Shown here piece after piece: positions 1 to 7,944 of a stretch of DNA of 61,159 bases (position 1 is the first letter of the stretch; each line of letters begins with the position of its first letter). Both the position numbers and the translations under genes were made by a program. The notes below the pieces were generated by a model, which was not told the origin of the DNA, did not search any database, and saw only the letters and a program-made list of their open reading frames with translations. This DNA comes from an uncultured Prevotella sp. Lineage in GTDB: Bacteria > Bacteroidota > Bacteroidia > Bacteroidales > Bacteroidaceae. The stretch spans positions 1 through 61,159 of the forward strand of contig CAKZVT010000039.1 in assembly GCA_937922435.1 (NCBI GenBank), in the 5' to 3' direction.

Positions 1-299
1 CGGCGTGCGGACATAATGAATTATGTCCCTACAAAGGATGTTTTCTTATACCGAATTCATATTAACCCAACAAAGAACATCAACAAAGCATACCAAGCCC
101 CCTCCCTTCGGGAGGGCTGGGGTGGGTGTCAGGTGTTCGGGATGGGTTCCATAACAAAAACGGAAGCCGCTATCACTCCTGACGGCGGCTCCCTTCTTCA
201 CGTTAGTATGTTATGAAAATTTGAGAGAATTGAAGCTTCACAGCTTCGTTGTTTTGTTTTATTAAACACTGTTTTATAGAGAAAGCATAGAAAATTGTC
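1..299. other. Intergenic stretch at left edge
   Basis: No convincing gene. It holds a perfect hairpin at 9-28 (arms GGACATAAT/ATTATGTCC, 2-nt loop) and one copy of the G-run hairpin repeat at 94-130. It lies downstream of the minus-strand anti-sigma gene. A 66-codon open frame at 16-216 runs through the repeat and is probably not coding. Confidence 0.6.
94..130 (+). repeat. G-run hairpin repeat, copy 1
   Basis: Core CCCTCCCTTCGGGAGGG hairpin (loop CTTCGG) followed by GGGCTGGGGTGGGTGTC. The G-rich strand is the plus strand. Other copies are at 7798, 20130, 28923, 33840, 33987, 48345, 48421 and 53717, with diverged pairs at 21888/21957 and 23344/23475. Confidence 0.85.
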
Positions 300-767
300 T
301 TATTTCAGTACGTTGGCCGTTGCCGGGGCGCGCTTCAGCGAGTCCACCTTTACGGTGTCACCCATGGCGACCGACGCTCCTTCGTGCGCCTGCTGGTATG
401 CCGACATATTGGCTTCGGGCTTCACGTCGCCCGTGAAAGCCACCTGTGCGGCGTTGCCGAGCGTAAGGAAGATGGCTACCATCGCAGCGGCCTTGAACAG
501 CGGAACGAGCCTTTGGCGGAAACTGATTGTGCGTGCGCGGAGCATTCCCGGCTCTTCGACAATGGCCTCCAGGCGTGCGTCGAAGTCGTCGCCGAGGGTG
601 TCGGCGGCCTTCTGCGCCTCGCCGTAACAGAACAAAGCCTTGTACTTGGCGAGGCTTGCCGGCACTTCCTTCTGGCTGAAGAATGTGCGGAGGATTTGCT
701 CCTCTTCAAGCGTAGTGCCGCAGTTCCAATAGCGTTCCAGCAGCTGTTCTATGTATTTATAGTCCAT
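300..767 (-). CDS. Putative membrane anti-sigma factor
   Basis: A 155-residue protein whose start overlaps the end of the upstream ECF sigma gene by 11 nt, so the two are probably translationally coupled. Residues 1-85 are soluble and charged. A single hydrophobic segment lies at about 88-110, followed by a short polar tail that would be periplasmic. This layout (cytoplasmic sigma-binding part, one membrane span, small outer part) and the position suggest it holds the sigma factor at the membrane. It lacks the clear FecR domain of Bacteroidales SusCD-linked anti-sigmas, and no susCD pair is adjacent. The role is inferred from context; the fold is not recognised with certainty. Confidence 0.7.
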   Translation of the reverse strand: MDYKYIEQLLERYWNCGTTLEEEQILRTFFSQKEVPASLAKYKALFCYGEAQKAADTLGDDFDARLEAIVEEPGMLRARTISFRQRLVPLFKAAAMVAIFLTLGNAAQVAFTGDVKPEANMSAYQQAHEGASVAMGDTVKVDSLKRAPATANVLK

Positions 768-1269
768 ATCCTTCGATTTCGTTGTACTTTTGTTTCACCG
801 CCTGGCGTGCGCGGAAGATGTTGACCTTGACCTGTTCCTCGGTGATACCGAGCACCTGGGCTATTTCCTTGTAGCTTTTCCCCTCGAAGTCGCGCAGCTG
901 CATGCAGCTCCTTTGCTTCTCGGGCAGGCTGTCAATGATGCGTCTCACCTGCTCCACCCTGTCCTTTTGCGCCGTGCGCTCGTAAGGGTTGTGCCCCGGG
1001 TCGGGAGCGGAGGTCTCGTCGTCGCCGAGCGGCTGGCTGTCAGCTCCTGCCTTTTTCAGCCTGTCCAAAGACAGGTTGCGGCATACGGTAAGGCTGAAAG
1101 CCTCGATGGAGTCGATGTCTTGCCAGTCGTCGCGCCTGTTCCATACTTTGAGCAGCGTGTCCTGCACGATGTCTTCCGCCTCCTCGCGGTTGAGGGTAAT
1201 CCTCAAGGCCAAGCGGTAGAGCATGTTCTTTAGCGGCAACACGTCGTTGCGAAAACTGATTTTTTCCAT
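757..1269 (-). CDS. RNA polymerase ECF sigma factor
   Basis: A 170-residue sigma-70 family protein of ECF size. The N-terminal part carries a region 2 helix (EEAEDIVQDTLLKVWNRR, about residues 29-46). The C-terminal part carries region 4 (LPEKQRSCMQLRDFEG, then the helix-turn-helix KEIAQVLGITEEQVK). It would direct RNA polymerase to a dedicated promoter set. It is first in a two-gene minus-strand operon with the membrane protein at 300-767, its likely anti-sigma. Target promoters cannot be deduced here. Confidence 0.93.
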   Translation of the reverse strand: MEKISFRNDVLPLKNMLYRLALRITLNREEAEDIVQDTLLKVWNRRDDWQDIDSIEAFSLTVCRNLSLDRLKKAGADSQPLGDDETSAPDPGHNPYERTAQKDRVEQVRRIIDSLPEKQRSCMQLRDFEGKSYKEIAQVLGITEEQVKVNIFRARQAVKQKYNEIEGYGL

Positions 1270-1456
1270 CTGCCCTCTAATTGAATGACGATTTACGGTT
1301 AGAAAAGTTACAGCTATCTTGTGATTATTTTGCTATTTAACTGTTTTTAAGAGAATAGATATTATGGGAGGGATGAGCCGAATTAGCCGAATTAACCCAA
1401 TGGACATTACAAGCCGTTGGCGGCCTGCCGCTAAGCGGCTGATAATCAGACGGATT

Positions 1457-1544
1457 GCAAAAGGCCGTCTTTCAGGCTGCAAAAGACGGCCTTTTAGAGT
1501 GTAAAAGGTGGCCTTTTGCAAGGCGAAAGGCCATGAATTGCAAC
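1457..1544 (+). repeat. 4x22 element, copy A
   Basis: Four tandem 22-bp units. Units 1 and 2 carry the complementary cores AAAAGGCCGTCTTT and AAAAGACGGCCTTTT and can pair. Unit 4 is the GCGAAAGGCCATGAATTG type. The leader palindrome CTGATAATCAG lies at 1439-1449, 7 nt upstream. The array ends 3 nt from the argB stop codon. Confidence 0.9.
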
Positions 1545-1547
1545 GGC

Positions 1548-2321
1548 CTAAGGCACAATCATCGTGCCGTGCCGCCCGTCGATGGCCGTCGAAAGGGTGA
1601 TGTTGACGCGGCTGACGCCTGCCGAGATGGCGCTGAAAGCGTTTTCCAGCTTCGGCAACATGCCGCCCGACACCGTACCGTCGGCCGCAAGCCGCTCGAA
1701 GTCTTGGCGCGTAATGACGGGTATGAGGCTCGCATCGTCGTCGGGGTCGGCCAGCACGCCGGGCTTCTCAAAGCAGTACACGAGCGTAACGTCGTAACGT
1801 GCGGCCAGGGCCTTGGCCGCCTCGCCGGCTATAGTGTCGGCGTTGGTGTTGAGCATCTGGCCGCGACCGTCGTGCGTAAGCGGCGCAAGCACCGGCACAA
1901 GTCCTTCCTCGATGAAGTGCGCGAGGCGTTCGCCGTCGACGCGCTCCACGTCGCCCACAAAGCCGTAATCCACGTCCTTGACGGGCCGCCGGTGTGAGAG
2001 TATTACGCCGCCGTCGGCCCCGGTCAGGCCGATGGCGTCAACTCCGCAGGCTTGCAGGCGCGCAACGACGTTCTTGTTAACCAGTCCGCCGTAGACCATC
2101 GTCACCACTTCGAGCATGGCCTGGTCGGTAATGCGCCGTCCGCCCACCATCTGCGTCTCCACGCCCAAGCGCGAGGCGATGGCCGTAGCGCGCCGTCCGC
2201 CGCCGTGTATGAGCACCTTGCGCCCGTCAATCAAGGCGAAAGCGGCCAGCAGGGCGTCGAGCCGCGCGTCGTCCTCAACCACGGCTCCGCCTACTTTTAC
2301 TAAGGTAAGGGGGTGTTTCAT
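1548..2321 (-). CDS. argB: Acetylglutamate kinase
   Basis: Phosphorylates N-acetylglutamate, the second step of arginine biosynthesis, in the cytosol. The 257-residue length fits the amino-acid kinase family. The N-terminal LVKVGGAVV motif (Lys9), the glycine-rich LIHGGGRR loop (residues 37-44) and the C-terminal GGMLPKLENA motif place substrate and ATP sites as in known ArgB. The upstream gene is speA, which consumes arginine, and a 152-bp inverted-repeat element lies between them. The start ATG at 2321 gives the canonical N-terminus. Some Bacteroidota use N-succinylated intermediates in this pathway, so the acyl group is an assumption. Confidence 0.92.
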   Translation of the reverse strand: MKHPLTLVKVGGAVVEDDARLDALLAAFALIDGRKVLIHGGGRRATAIASRLGVETQMVGGRRITDQAMLEVVTMVYGGLVNKNVVARLQACGVDAIGLTGADGGVILSHRRPVKDVDYGFVGDVERVDGERLAHFIEEGLVPVLAPLTHDGRGQMLNTNADTIAGEAAKALAARYDVTLVYCFEKPGVLADPDDDASLIPVITRQDFERLAADGTVSGGMLPKLENAFSAISAGVSRVNITLSTAIDGRHGTMIVP

Positions 2322-2335
2322 TTATTTTTTCTTTT

Positions 2336-2487
2336 GAAGTTAAAGGAGTTAAAGAAGTTAAAGGAGTTAAAGACAATAGTTTTGCAAACCGCGTCGCTTC
2401 TACAAAGCAGCTCATTGCTATGCCCTTGTTGCGAAAATCAAAGCTATTGTCTTTAACTCCTTTAACTTCTTTAACTTCCTTAACTCC
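2336..2487. repeat. 152-bp element with 49-bp inverted ends
   Basis: Left arm 2336-2384 and right arm 2439-2487 are inverted copies with 4 mismatches in 49. Each arm is built of 9-bp words (GTTAAAGGA, GTTAAAGAA) and ends inwardly in GACAATAG. The 54-bp centre has no gene. The inner end is shared with the element around the four-helix-bundle gene at 44305-44760, so it looks like a gene-less (MITE-like) relative. It fills the argB/speA gap. Confidence 0.85.
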
Positions 2488-2495
2488 TTGTTGTT

Positions 2496-4388
2496 TTACT
2501 CCAAATAAGTATATCCGTAGAGGCCGGAGCGGTAGTTGGAAAGGAACTCCTTGCCCTCCTCGAGCGATATTTTGCCCTCCTTGACGCTCTTCGCCACCCA
2601 CACTTCGAGCTGGCGGACGAGCTTCTTCGGGTTGTACTGCACGTACTCCAGCACCTCCTCGACGGTCTCGCCGTCGAAAATCTGGTCGATGTGATACTTG
2701 CCGTCCTTCACCGTTATGTGCGCGGCGTTGGTGTCGCCGAAGAGGTTGTGCATGTCGCCCAGTATTTCCTGGTAAGCTCCTACGAGGAACACGCCGAGGT
2801 AGTAAGGCTCGTTCTTGCGCGGCGTATGCACCGGCAGTATGTTCGAAATGTTGCGGTTGGTGACGAAGTTTGTTACTTTTCCGTCGCTGTCGCACGTTAT
2901 GTCTTGCAGTGTCGCACTGCGCGTAGGCCGCTCGTTGAGCCTCTGCAGCGGCACGATGGGGAATATTTGGTCGATGGCCCAGGCATCAGGCAGCGACTGG
3001 AACAGCGAGAAGTTGCAGAAGTATTTGTCGGCCAACAGCTTGTCAAGCCCCTTCAGTTCCTCGGGGATATGCTTCAGCCGCTTGGCTATTGAGTTGATTT
3101 CGCGGCACACGCTCCAGTACATCCGCTCTATCTCGGCACGCGTCTTGAGGTCAACCATGCCGTGCTCGAACAGGTCGAGGGCGTCCTCTCGGATTTGCTC
3201 CGCGTCGTGCCAGTCCTCCAGCATGGTGCGCGGATTGAGGTTGTCCCAGATGTCGTAGAGGTCTTTCACGAGCTTGTGGGAGTTATCCGTAGGCTCATAC
3301 TCCTCGTCCATCTCGGGCAGCGAGGCCGTCTCGAGCACGTCGATGACGAGCACCGAGTGGTGTGCCGAGAGCGAACGGCCGCTCTCCGTGATGAGGTTGG
3401 GGTGCGGAACGCCGTAATGGTCGGCAGCCTCGACGAAGGTATAGATGCAGTCGTTGACGTATTCCTGGATTGAATAGTTGACGCTGCTCTCGCTGTTGGG
3501 CGAGCGCGTGCCGTCATAGTCAACGCCAAGTCCGCCGCCGCAGTCAACGAAATCGACGTTGTAGCCCATCTTGTGCAGCTGTATGTAGAACTGCGAAGCC
3601 TCCTTCAGGGCGGTCTGTATGCGGCGTATTTTGGTGATTTGGCTGCCTATGTGGAAGTGGATTAGGCGCAGGCAGTCCTTCATGTCCTTCTTTTCAAGTA
3701 TTTCAAGGGCCGAAAGCAGCTCGGAGCTTGTCAGTCCGAACTTGCTGGCGTCGCCGCCGCTCTCCTCCCACTTGCCGCTGCCCGACGAGGCCAGCTTAAT
3801 CCTTATGCCGAGGTTGGGGCGCACGCCCAGCTTCTTGGCGGCGCGGCTTATGATGTCGAGTTCGTTCAGTTTCTCCACCACGATGAAGATTCTCTTGCCC
3901 ATCTTCTGCGCCAGCAGCGCCAGCTCTATGTAGCTCTGGTCCTTGTAGCCGTTGCATATTATGAGCGAGTCGCTCTGGCACTGCACTGCGATTACGGCGT
4001 GCAGCTCGGGCTTCGAGCCGGCCTCGAGGCCGAGGTTGAACTTGCGTCCGTGGCTGATTATTTCCTCGACGACGGGCTGCATCTGGTTTACCTTGATGGG
4101 ATAGATTATGAAGTTCTCCCCCTTGAACCCGTATTCCTCCGACGCTTTCTTGAAACAGCTCCACGTCTTCTCAATCCTGTTGTCGAGTATGTCGGGGAAG
4201 CGCAGCAGCACCGGCGGTGTCACGTCGCGCAGGGAAAGTTCGTCCAGCACGTCGTGCAGGTCTATTTGCACGTTGTCCTTGCACGGGCTTACGTACATGT
4301 CGCCGCGTTCGTTGATGCCGAAGTAGGATGTTCCCCATCCGCTGATGTTGTAAAGCTCGTTAGAGTCTTCAATCGTCCATTTCTTCAT
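2496..4388 (-). CDS. speA: Biosynthetic arginine decarboxylase
   Basis: PLP-dependent conversion of arginine to agmatine for polyamine synthesis. The 630-residue length is close to the E. coli SpeA size. The N-terminal alanine-racemase-like barrel carries the PLP lysine in IIYPIKVNQMQPV (Lys99). HFHIGSQI and a glycine-rich segment (DCGGGLGVDYDG) follow for cofactor phosphate and substrate binding. ITESGRSLSAHH and the C-terminal barrel EPYYLGVFLVGAYQE are also typical of the family. Together with argB downstream it points to linked arginine and polyamine metabolism. The annotated start fits the family N-terminus. Confidence 0.96.
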   Translation of the reverse strand: MKKWTIEDSNELYNISGWGTSYFGINERGDMYVSPCKDNVQIDLHDVLDELSLRDVTPPVLLRFPDILDNRIEKTWSCFKKASEEYGFKGENFIIYPIKVNQMQPVVEEIISHGRKFNLGLEAGSKPELHAVIAVQCQSDSLIICNGYKDQSYIELALLAQKMGKRIFIVVEKLNELDIISRAAKKLGVRPNLGIRIKLASSGSGKWEESGGDASKFGLTSSELLSALEILEKKDMKDCLRLIHFHIGSQITKIRRIQTALKEASQFYIQLHKMGYNVDFVDCGGGLGVDYDGTRSPNSESSVNYSIQEYVNDCIYTFVEAADHYGVPHPNLITESGRSLSAHHSVLVIDVLETASLPEMDEEYEPTDNSHKLVKDLYDIWDNLNPRTMLEDWHDAEQIREDALDLFEHGMVDLKTRAEIERMYWSVCREINSIAKRLKHIPEELKGLDKLLADKYFCNFSLFQSLPDAWAIDQIFPIVPLQRLNERPTRSATLQDITCDSDGKVTNFVTNRNISNILPVHTPRKNEPYYLGVFLVGAYQEILGDMHNLFGDTNAAHITVKDGKYHIDQIFDGETVEEVLEYVQYNPKKLVRQLEVWVAKSVKEGKISLEEGKEFLSNYRSGLYGYTYLE

Positions 4389-4493
4389 TTAGGTGTGGTT
4401 GTGTTATGTTAACTTGTTTTATTCCTTCGTTTATATGGCTCCGGCGTAAGCGACTGTAAGTCAAGCACTTGGCCGAGCCGTGCCGCCTGCGTT

Positions 4494-4581
4494 GCAAAAG
4501 GCCGTCTTTTGGCCTGCAAAAGGCGGCCTTTTACAAGGCAAAAGACGGCCTTTCGGAATGCCGTTTGCCTCCTTTTGCGAC
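4494..4581 (+). repeat. 4x22 element, copy B
   Basis: Four 22-bp units. Units 1-3 carry GCAAAAGG or GCAAAAGA starts with GTC/GGC/GAC cores, and unit 4 is degenerate (GCCGTTTGCCTCCTTTTGCG). A leader-like CTGTAAGTCAA lies 33 nt upstream. It is in the gap between speA and aroK. Confidence 0.85.
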
Positions 4582-4622
4582 ATACTGTGCCACCGCCGTC
4601 CGAATAAGCCGTGGCGAGTATG

Positions 4623-5150
4623 CTATATGCCGAGCATCGAGCGCAGCCTCTCCACCGACACTTTTATTTTCTCGTAGTTGTCAAGCAGGTTGACGTCGAG
4701 CACATGGCGCGCCTTCATGTAAAACTGTTCGCGGTGCGCCAGCTGCTCCGTCACGAAGCCGAGCAGCTCCTCCGGCGTCTTGCCTTCGAGCAGCGGACGG
4801 CGCGTCTTGCCCATACGCAGGTGGGCGCAAAGCACCTCTGGCGACGCTTTCAGGTAGACGGTGTCGCCCTGGGCGTTCATGTAGTCCATGTTGTCGAAGA
4901 AGCACGGCGTGCCTCCTCCGCAGCTGATGATGACGTCCTCGAACTCCGCCGCCTCGTGCAGCATCGTCCTTTCGATGCGGCGGAAGCCGTCTTCGCCGCG
5001 CTCGGCGAAGAGCTGCGGCACGGTCTTGCGCATGCGTCCCTCTATGTACCAGTCGAGGTCGTAGAACGGCATACCCAGCTCCTTGGCCAGCGCCTTGCCC
5101 ACGGTGGTCTTGCCGGCGCCCATGTATCCTACGATGATGATGCGTCTCAC
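4623..5150 (-). CDS. aroK: Shikimate kinase
   Basis: Phosphorylates shikimate on the chorismate route to aromatic amino acids. The 175 residues match the family. Walker A is GYMGAGKTT (residues 8-16), the shikimate-binding acidic motif is FYDLDWYIE, and the CGGGTPCF glycine triplet lies near residue 79. The lid region includes MGKTRRPLL. The gene starts 3 nt after the topA stop codon, so the two are very likely co-transcribed, topA first. Confidence 0.95.
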   Translation of the reverse strand: MRRIIIVGYMGAGKTTVGKALAKELGMPFYDLDWYIEGRMRKTVPQLFAERGEDGFRRIERTMLHEAAEFEDVIISCGGGTPCFFDNMDYMNAQGDTVYLKASPEVLCAHLRMGKTRRPLLEGKTPEELLGFVTEQLAHREQFYMKARHVLDVNLLDNYEKIKVSVERLRSMLGI

Positions 5151-5153
5151 CGC

Positions 5154-7463
5154 TTACTTTTTCTTCGAGTTGTTTATTACGTCCATGCACTCCTCGAGCG
5201 TAAGTTCCGCCGCGCGGTCGTGCATTGCCTTGGGCAGGCGGTAGTTCTTGCCGTCATACGAGAGGTAAGGGCCGTAACGTCCGTTCATCACTTCGAGCTT
5301 AGGCTCGTCGTCGAACGCCTTGATGTGGCGTTGCGTCTCCTGCTGGCGTTTCTTCAGAATAAGCTCCACGGCGGCGTCGAGGGTCAGCGTCATGGGGTCT
5401 TCGCCCTTGGGTATGGAGACGTACTTCTTGTCGTGCATGACGTAAGGGCCGAACCTTCCGGCTCCGATTACTACGGGCGTGCCCTCGAACTCGCCGACGG
5501 TGCGCGGCAGGCGGAACAGCTCCAGCGCCTCGTCGAGCGTGATTGTCTCCATGCTCTTGTCGGCAGGCAGCTGGGCGAAGCGCGGTTTTTCCTTATCCTC
5601 GGCCTTGCCGATTTGCACCACGGGGCCGAACCTTCCTATTTTGACGAACACGGGTTTGCCCGTGCCCGGCTCCTTTCCAAGCTCGCGCTCGCCAGCCTTG
5701 TGCTCCTCGCGGGCGTTCATCGTCTTCTCCACGGTCGGCTCGAAGCGGTTGTAAAAGTGTTCGAGCATGTCGGTCCACCGGGCTTTTCCCTCGGCGATGG
5801 TGTCGAACTGCTGTTCCACTTTGGCCGTGAAGTTGTAGTCCATGATGGTGGGAAAATACTTCATCAGGAAGTCGTTTACCACCATTCCTATGTCGGTAGG
5901 CAGCAGCTTGCCTTTCTCGCTGCCGGCCATCTCGCTCTTTGTATGGTTAGTCAAGCCGCTGCTTGTGAGCACGTCAACCGTATAACGGCGCTCCTCGCCC
6001 TTCTTGTCGCCCTTCTGCACGTACTCGCGCTGCTGTATGGTGCTGATGGTGGGGGCGTATGTTGACGGTCGGCCGATGCCCAGCTCTTCAAGTTTGCGCA
6101 CGAGGCTGGCCTCGGTATAGCGCACAGGGCCTTGCGTGAAACGCTGCGTGGCGGTTATTTCGTCGCGCTGTAGCGGCTCTCCCTCCGTCATCGGGGGCAG
6201 CATGTGCGAATCTGTATCCTGGTTTTCGCCCTCGTCGTCGGACGACTCGCGGTAGACTTTCAGGAAGCCGTCGAACTTAACAACCTCGCCGTTTGCCACA
6301 AACTGTTCCTCCGCATTGTCCATGCTTATGGTCGCGGTGGTCTTCTCGAGCAGCGCGTCGGCCATCTGGCAGGCCGCCGTGCGCTTCCAGATAAGGTCGT
6401 AGAGGCGCTTCTCCTGCTGCGTGCCGTCGATGGTAGTGTCGGCCATGTACGTGGGGCGTATGGCCTCGTGAGCCTCCTGCGCGCCCTTTGAATGGGTGTG
6501 GTACTGGCGCGGACGGCTGTACTCCGCACCCCAGTGCTTGGTTATTTCTTCCTTGCTTGAGTTGATGCAGAGCGACGACAGGTTGACCGAGTCGGTACGC
6601 ATGTAGGTTATGCGTCCGTTCTCGTAGAGGTGCTGGGCCACCATCATTGTCTGCGACACGGTGAAACCGAGCTTCCTTGCGGCCTCCTGTTGCAGGGTGG
6701 AGGTGGTGAACGGTGGCGCGGGCGTGCGCCTCATGGGCTTCTTCACCACGGTTGACACGGTGTATTTTGCCGTCTTGCACTTGTCGAGGAAGTCCATAAC
6801 CTCATCGCGTGTGGCGAAGCGCTTGTCAAGCTCCGCCTTCACTTCGGCCTTCTGCCCGTCGGCCGTCGGCACGGTGAACACGGCGTTCACGCGGTAATAC
6901 GTCTCGCTCTTGAACGCCTGGATTTCCCTCTCGCGCTCTACGATGAGCCTTACGGCCACACTCTGCACGCGGCCTGCCGAGAGCGCGGGCTTCACCTTGC
7001 GCCATAGCACGGGCGAGAGCTTGAAGCCCACAAGGCGGTCGAGCACGCGGCGTGCCTGCTGCGCGTTGACGAGGTTCATGTCAAGGTGGCGCGGATGCTC
7101 GATGGCCTCGAGTATGGCCGGCTTTGTTATTTCGTGGAACACTATGCGGTTGGTCTTGTCCTCGTCGAGGCCGAGCACCTCGCACAAGTGCCACGATATG
7201 GCTTCTCCCTCGCGGTCTTCATCGCTTGCGAGCCACACCTTCTCGGAGTTCCTTGCATTGTTCTTCAGCTCGGTTACGAGCTTCTTCTTCTCTTCGGGGA
7301 TTTCGTAGTCGGGCGTGAACGTCTTGGTGTCGATGCTCAATTCCTTCTTCTTCAGGTCGCGTATGTGGCCGTAGCTCGACATCACCTTGTAGTCCTTGCC
7401 CAGAAATTTCTCTATTGTCTTGGCCTTGGCGGGGCTTTCGACGATTACCAAATTCTTCTGCAT
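5154..7463 (-). CDS. topA: DNA topoisomerase I (type IA)
   Basis: Relaxes negative supercoils by single-strand cleavage. The 769-residue protein opens with the TOPRIM domain (LVIVESPAKAKTIEKFLG; metal-binding DEDREGEAI at about 81-89). The catalytic tyrosine is Tyr287 in GRITYMRTDS. The C-terminal part lacks the zinc fingers of E. coli TopA. It has instead short repeated modules of the FGPVVQIG / FGPYVMHD / YGPYLSYDG type, usual in Bacteroidota. It leads a topA-aroK transcript. A TACTTTTG -7 box lies about 30 nt upstream. Confidence 0.97.
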   Translation of the reverse strand: MQKNLVIVESPAKAKTIEKFLGKDYKVMSSYGHIRDLKKKELSIDTKTFTPDYEIPEEKKKLVTELKNNARNSEKVWLASDEDREGEAISWHLCEVLGLDEDKTNRIVFHEITKPAILEAIEHPRHLDMNLVNAQQARRVLDRLVGFKLSPVLWRKVKPALSAGRVQSVAVRLIVEREREIQAFKSETYYRVNAVFTVPTADGQKAEVKAELDKRFATRDEVMDFLDKCKTAKYTVSTVVKKPMRRTPAPPFTTSTLQQEAARKLGFTVSQTMMVAQHLYENGRITYMRTDSVNLSSLCINSSKEEITKHWGAEYSRPRQYHTHSKGAQEAHEAIRPTYMADTTIDGTQQEKRLYDLIWKRTAACQMADALLEKTTATISMDNAEEQFVANGEVVKFDGFLKVYRESSDDEGENQDTDSHMLPPMTEGEPLQRDEITATQRFTQGPVRYTEASLVRKLEELGIGRPSTYAPTISTIQQREYVQKGDKKGEERRYTVDVLTSSGLTNHTKSEMAGSEKGKLLPTDIGMVVNDFLMKYFPTIMDYNFTAKVEQQFDTIAEGKARWTDMLEHFYNRFEPTVEKTMNAREEHKAGERELGKEPGTGKPVFVKIGRFGPVVQIGKAEDKEKPRFAQLPADKSMETITLDEALELFRLPRTVGEFEGTPVVIGAGRFGPYVMHDKKYVSIPKGEDPMTLTLDAAVELILKKRQQETQRHIKAFDDEPKLEVMNGRYGPYLSYDGKNYRLPKAMHDRAAELTLEECMDVINNSKKK

Positions 7464-7493
7464 GGCGTCATGTTGGGTTTTCTAATCAGGGCG

Positions 7494-7501
7494 CAAAAGT
7501 A
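7494..7501 (-). promoter_or_regulatory. Putative topA -7 box
   Basis: TACTTTTG on the minus strand matches the Bacteroidota TAnnTTTG -7 element, 31 nt upstream of the topA start. No clear -33 element is seen. Confidence 0.5.
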
Positions 7502-7601
7502 AGCAAAACTTTCGCCACACACCTTATATAATATGGTGAAAATGCCGTTTTTTAAGGAATATTAAGAACCAACGCGTAAACGGCTCACTATCAAGGGGTT
7601 T

Positions 7602-7689
7602 GCAAAAGGCCGTCTTTCGCATTGCAAAAGACGGCCTTTCAGGCGGTAAAAGGTGGCCTTTCGGAAGGCGAAAGACGGTCTTTTGAAAT
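7602..7689 (+). repeat. 4x22 element, copy C
   Basis: Four 22-bp units (GCAAAAGGCCGTC, GCAAAAGACGGCC, GTAAAAGGTGGCC and GCGAAAGACGGTC types). A leader CTCACTATCAA lies 7 nt upstream. Units 1 and 2 are complementary. Confidence 0.9.
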
Positions 7690-7797
7690 GAGAATGGAGA
7701 ATGGAGAATTGACAATTATGATTAGCTTTGTCGGCAGACGGCCTTTAAGACGGGCATCATTTTTAATTTTTCATTTTTAATTTTTAATTCAACAAGC

Positions 7798-7832
7798 CAC
7801 CCACCCCAACCCTCCCGAAGGGAGGGAGCTTG
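7798..7832 (-). repeat. G-run hairpin repeat, copy 2
   Basis: CACCCACCCCAACCCTCCC followed by GAAGGGAGGGAGCTTG. The G-rich strand is the minus strand. A 9-bp array begins about 30 nt to the right. Confidence 0.85.
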
Positions 7833-7863
7833 ATATGCCTCGCTTATTACACCCTCGGCGCAT

Positions 7864-7944
7864 CGGGCTTATTGGGCCTATCAGACCCATTGGGCTTATT
7901 TCCAAAAGCTGCTTATACGGCCAATCAGGCCCATCTGGCTTATT
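7864..7944. repeat. 9-bp degenerate array
   Basis: Units CGGGCTTAT, TGGGCCTAT, CAGACCCAT, TGGGCTTAT, an 18-nt break, then CGGCCAATC, AGGCCCATC, TGGCTTATT. The last unit includes the stop codon (7940-7942) of the lipoprotein gene. Confidence 0.75.

Larger units (their letters stand above)
7464..7939. other. Intergenic block of repeats
   Basis: No gene is seen. In order it contains the topA promoter region, 4x22 copy C (7602-7689), a lone arm of the GGAGAATTG word family (about 7690-7725, ending AATTATGATTA as in the sufB-sufC gap), a T/A-rich stretch, a G-run hairpin repeat (7798-7832), and the start of a 9-bp array that runs into the 3' end of the next gene. Confidence 0.75.

Noticed and set aside
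300..1269. Sigma/anti-sigma pair as regulator of the SusCD locus at the right end
   Set aside because: They are almost 60 kb apart, and the anti-sigma lacks a recognisable FecR/STN-partner domain. There is no sequence support for a link.
4611..6065. 484-codon open frame on the plus strand across aroK/topA
   Set aside because: It is the shadow of two clearly conserved minus-strand genes. Its translation is Val/Leu/Arg/His-rich without motifs.
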